DNA from: Primulina eburnea
Lineage: Eukaryota; Streptophyta; Magnoliopsida; Lamiales; Gesneriaceae
Assembly: GCF_022965805.1 (NCBI RefSeq)
Contig: NC_133116.1
Location: 2,666,001-2,730,000, forward strand
Length of the DNA: 64,000 nucleotides
Reading direction: 5' to 3'
The notes below the pieces were generated by a model, which saw nothing but the letters and a program-made list of their open reading frames with translations, was not told the DNA's origin and did no database searches. How positions within the stretch are numbered: the first letter of the stretch is position 1; each line of letters opens with the position of its first letter. Positions 63,101 to 64,000 of the stretch are shown piece by piece. Both the position numbers and the translations under genes were made by a program.

Positions 63101-63447
63101 ACCCCTCATAAGAGAAGTAAATTTTGCTGTCCAGCCCGAGTGAGGAGATGGCTCTAGTAGAGCATTTGAAGGGCATGTCTCTAACCGAAGGAGCAAAATG
63201 TGAGCTTAAATCTCTACTGACTTGTCTTGTCATGCTTGGTGAAGAAGAAACTGCTCGGAAATTACAGCGTAGTGCTGAAAAGTTCCAGGTCGCTCAAATC
63301 GCAGCGGTAAAGTTAACTGAGGATGCGATGCCCAGTGATAAGGTTGATGAACATGTGTTCTTGTTAGAACGTTACATTCAGAATGTGCGCAAGGAACCAC
63401 TGCATAATTCAGAGGCCTTCTCTTGGATGTCAAAAGTATTGCCTTGA
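57180..63447 (+). CDS. ELP1: Elongator complex protein 1 (IKI3/ELO2 type)
   Basis: Scaffold subunit of Elongator, which with ELP2 and ELP3 modifies wobble uridine in tRNA and affects transcription and growth. Six exons join to about 1359 residues: 57180-57344, 57704-58033, 58533-58599, 58775-61886, 62960-63052 and 63135-63447. The N-terminal half has WD40-like propeller repeats (GGVRCISLSPDGDLFGMITG, NPISWRGDGKFFAALSK). The C-terminal half is helical and TPR-like (ALLMVRRHRIDFN, ECSSLLIGEYNEGMEKAGKY). Exon 5 encodes the basic SARGRGRQRNRGKIRAG segment, which corresponds to the ELP1 basic tail implicated in tRNA binding and nuclear import. The last exon carries the dimerisation-end helices (MALVEHLKGMSLTEGAKCEL). 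The exon 3 to exon 4 junction is the weakest: a GTGTGA donor at 58600 keeps frame, while the better GTGAGC at 58602 does not. Confidence 0.95.
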
Positions 63448-64000
63448 TCCTCTCCTTCAACTCTCCATGTTATTTTTGCGCACTGTAAAATTTACTTTCT
63501 AAAGCATGAGATAGCAAGAACAGTGAATTCTCGACAATGTTTTTGAACCTGGGCTAAGTTCTATCTTCCATTTGAGGCAGGCTGATGTACAGATACTACT
63601 GTGATGTATGTACAAGAACTAAAGCGTTTATTTGCGCTCTTTATTATAATTAGGGTTATGATTAATATGATGGTAATTATAATCAAATACTGTAATCTAA
63701 TAATTCTTAATATAATGTTTAGATGAAATTAATAAATTTACTACGGGATTTTTATATCTTGGTATAAAAAAGTAGGGGTGATTCGATGTCCCTAAAACGA
63801 TTTAATAACCCTTCCACCCAATAGGGATATAGATAGATATATAGGAAACGGTAATATGTAACAATATCCACCCCTAATTACGTAAAATGAAATTTTTGTT
63901 TAGAGAACAAATTGAAATATTAAATTTAGGAAAGAGTTCATGACATTTTTTTCAGCCACTATTTCAATTTTGATAGATATCAGTTAAATCAAGAATTACA
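63448..64000. other. ELP1 3'UTR and downstream AT-rich sequence
   Basis: Likely 3'UTR to about 63650, then spacer. No gene or element recognised before the window end. Confidence 0.5.

Overview
This window is nuclear DNA from a flowering plant. The evidence is AT-rich intergenic sequence, spliced genes with GT-AG introns, and plant-only families: a CDPK, a GIF1/AN3-type coactivator, RAF1, an AP2/ERF factor and a plant-type cyclophilin. The repeats are plant retrotransposon, hAT and MITE remnants. A eudicot, perhaps an asterid such as a Lamiales species, fits best, but the sequence alone does not prove the taxon.

Layout. 1-2949 (-): 5' part of a CPK1-like calcium-dependent protein kinase that runs off the left edge. 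4775-5238 (+): a steroid-5-alpha-reductase-family pseudogene with frameshifts. 5567-8172 (-): a five-exon secreted GDSL esterase/lipase. 8.2-12.8 kb: repeat-rich spacer. 12817-13170 (+): precursor of a small secreted peptide resembling SCREW/CTNIP phytocytokines. 13.2-22.2 kb: gene-poor, with a hAT element, a solo LTR and a copia fragment. 22757-25714 (+): a GIF1/ANGUSTIFOLIA3 orthologue. 29195-38877 (-): a 15-exon RLT3-like DDT protein of ISWI chromatin remodellers. 40.3-41.7 kb (+): a cyclophilin with a 5'UTR intron. 42693-44081 (-): RAF1, a Rubisco assembly chaperone. 47091-47756 (+): a group IX ERF. 50146-56228 (+): a ten-exon CPP1-like (J-like plus membrane) plastid protein. 57180-63447 (+): ELP1, the Elongator scaffold.

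The genes do not form a pathway cluster; this is ordinary plant gene order. Several act in signalling or stress (CDPK, peptide precursor, ERF), two in chloroplasts (RAF1, CPP1-like), and three in growth, chromatin or translation control (GIF1, RLT3, ELP1).

The accessory content is a well-resolved set of mobile-element remnants. Four elements have hAT-like ends, three with clear 8-bp target duplications. There is also a solo LTR with 5-bp duplications, a TRIM-like element, a LINE fragment nested in a Harbinger-like MITE inside an intron, and eight copies of one about 170-bp inverted-repeat element. I found no evidence for a new multi-gene system. The best leads are the peptide precursor, a possibly splice-compensated frameshift in the CPP1-like gene, the dense element cluster upstream of the ERF, and the 170-bp repeat family.
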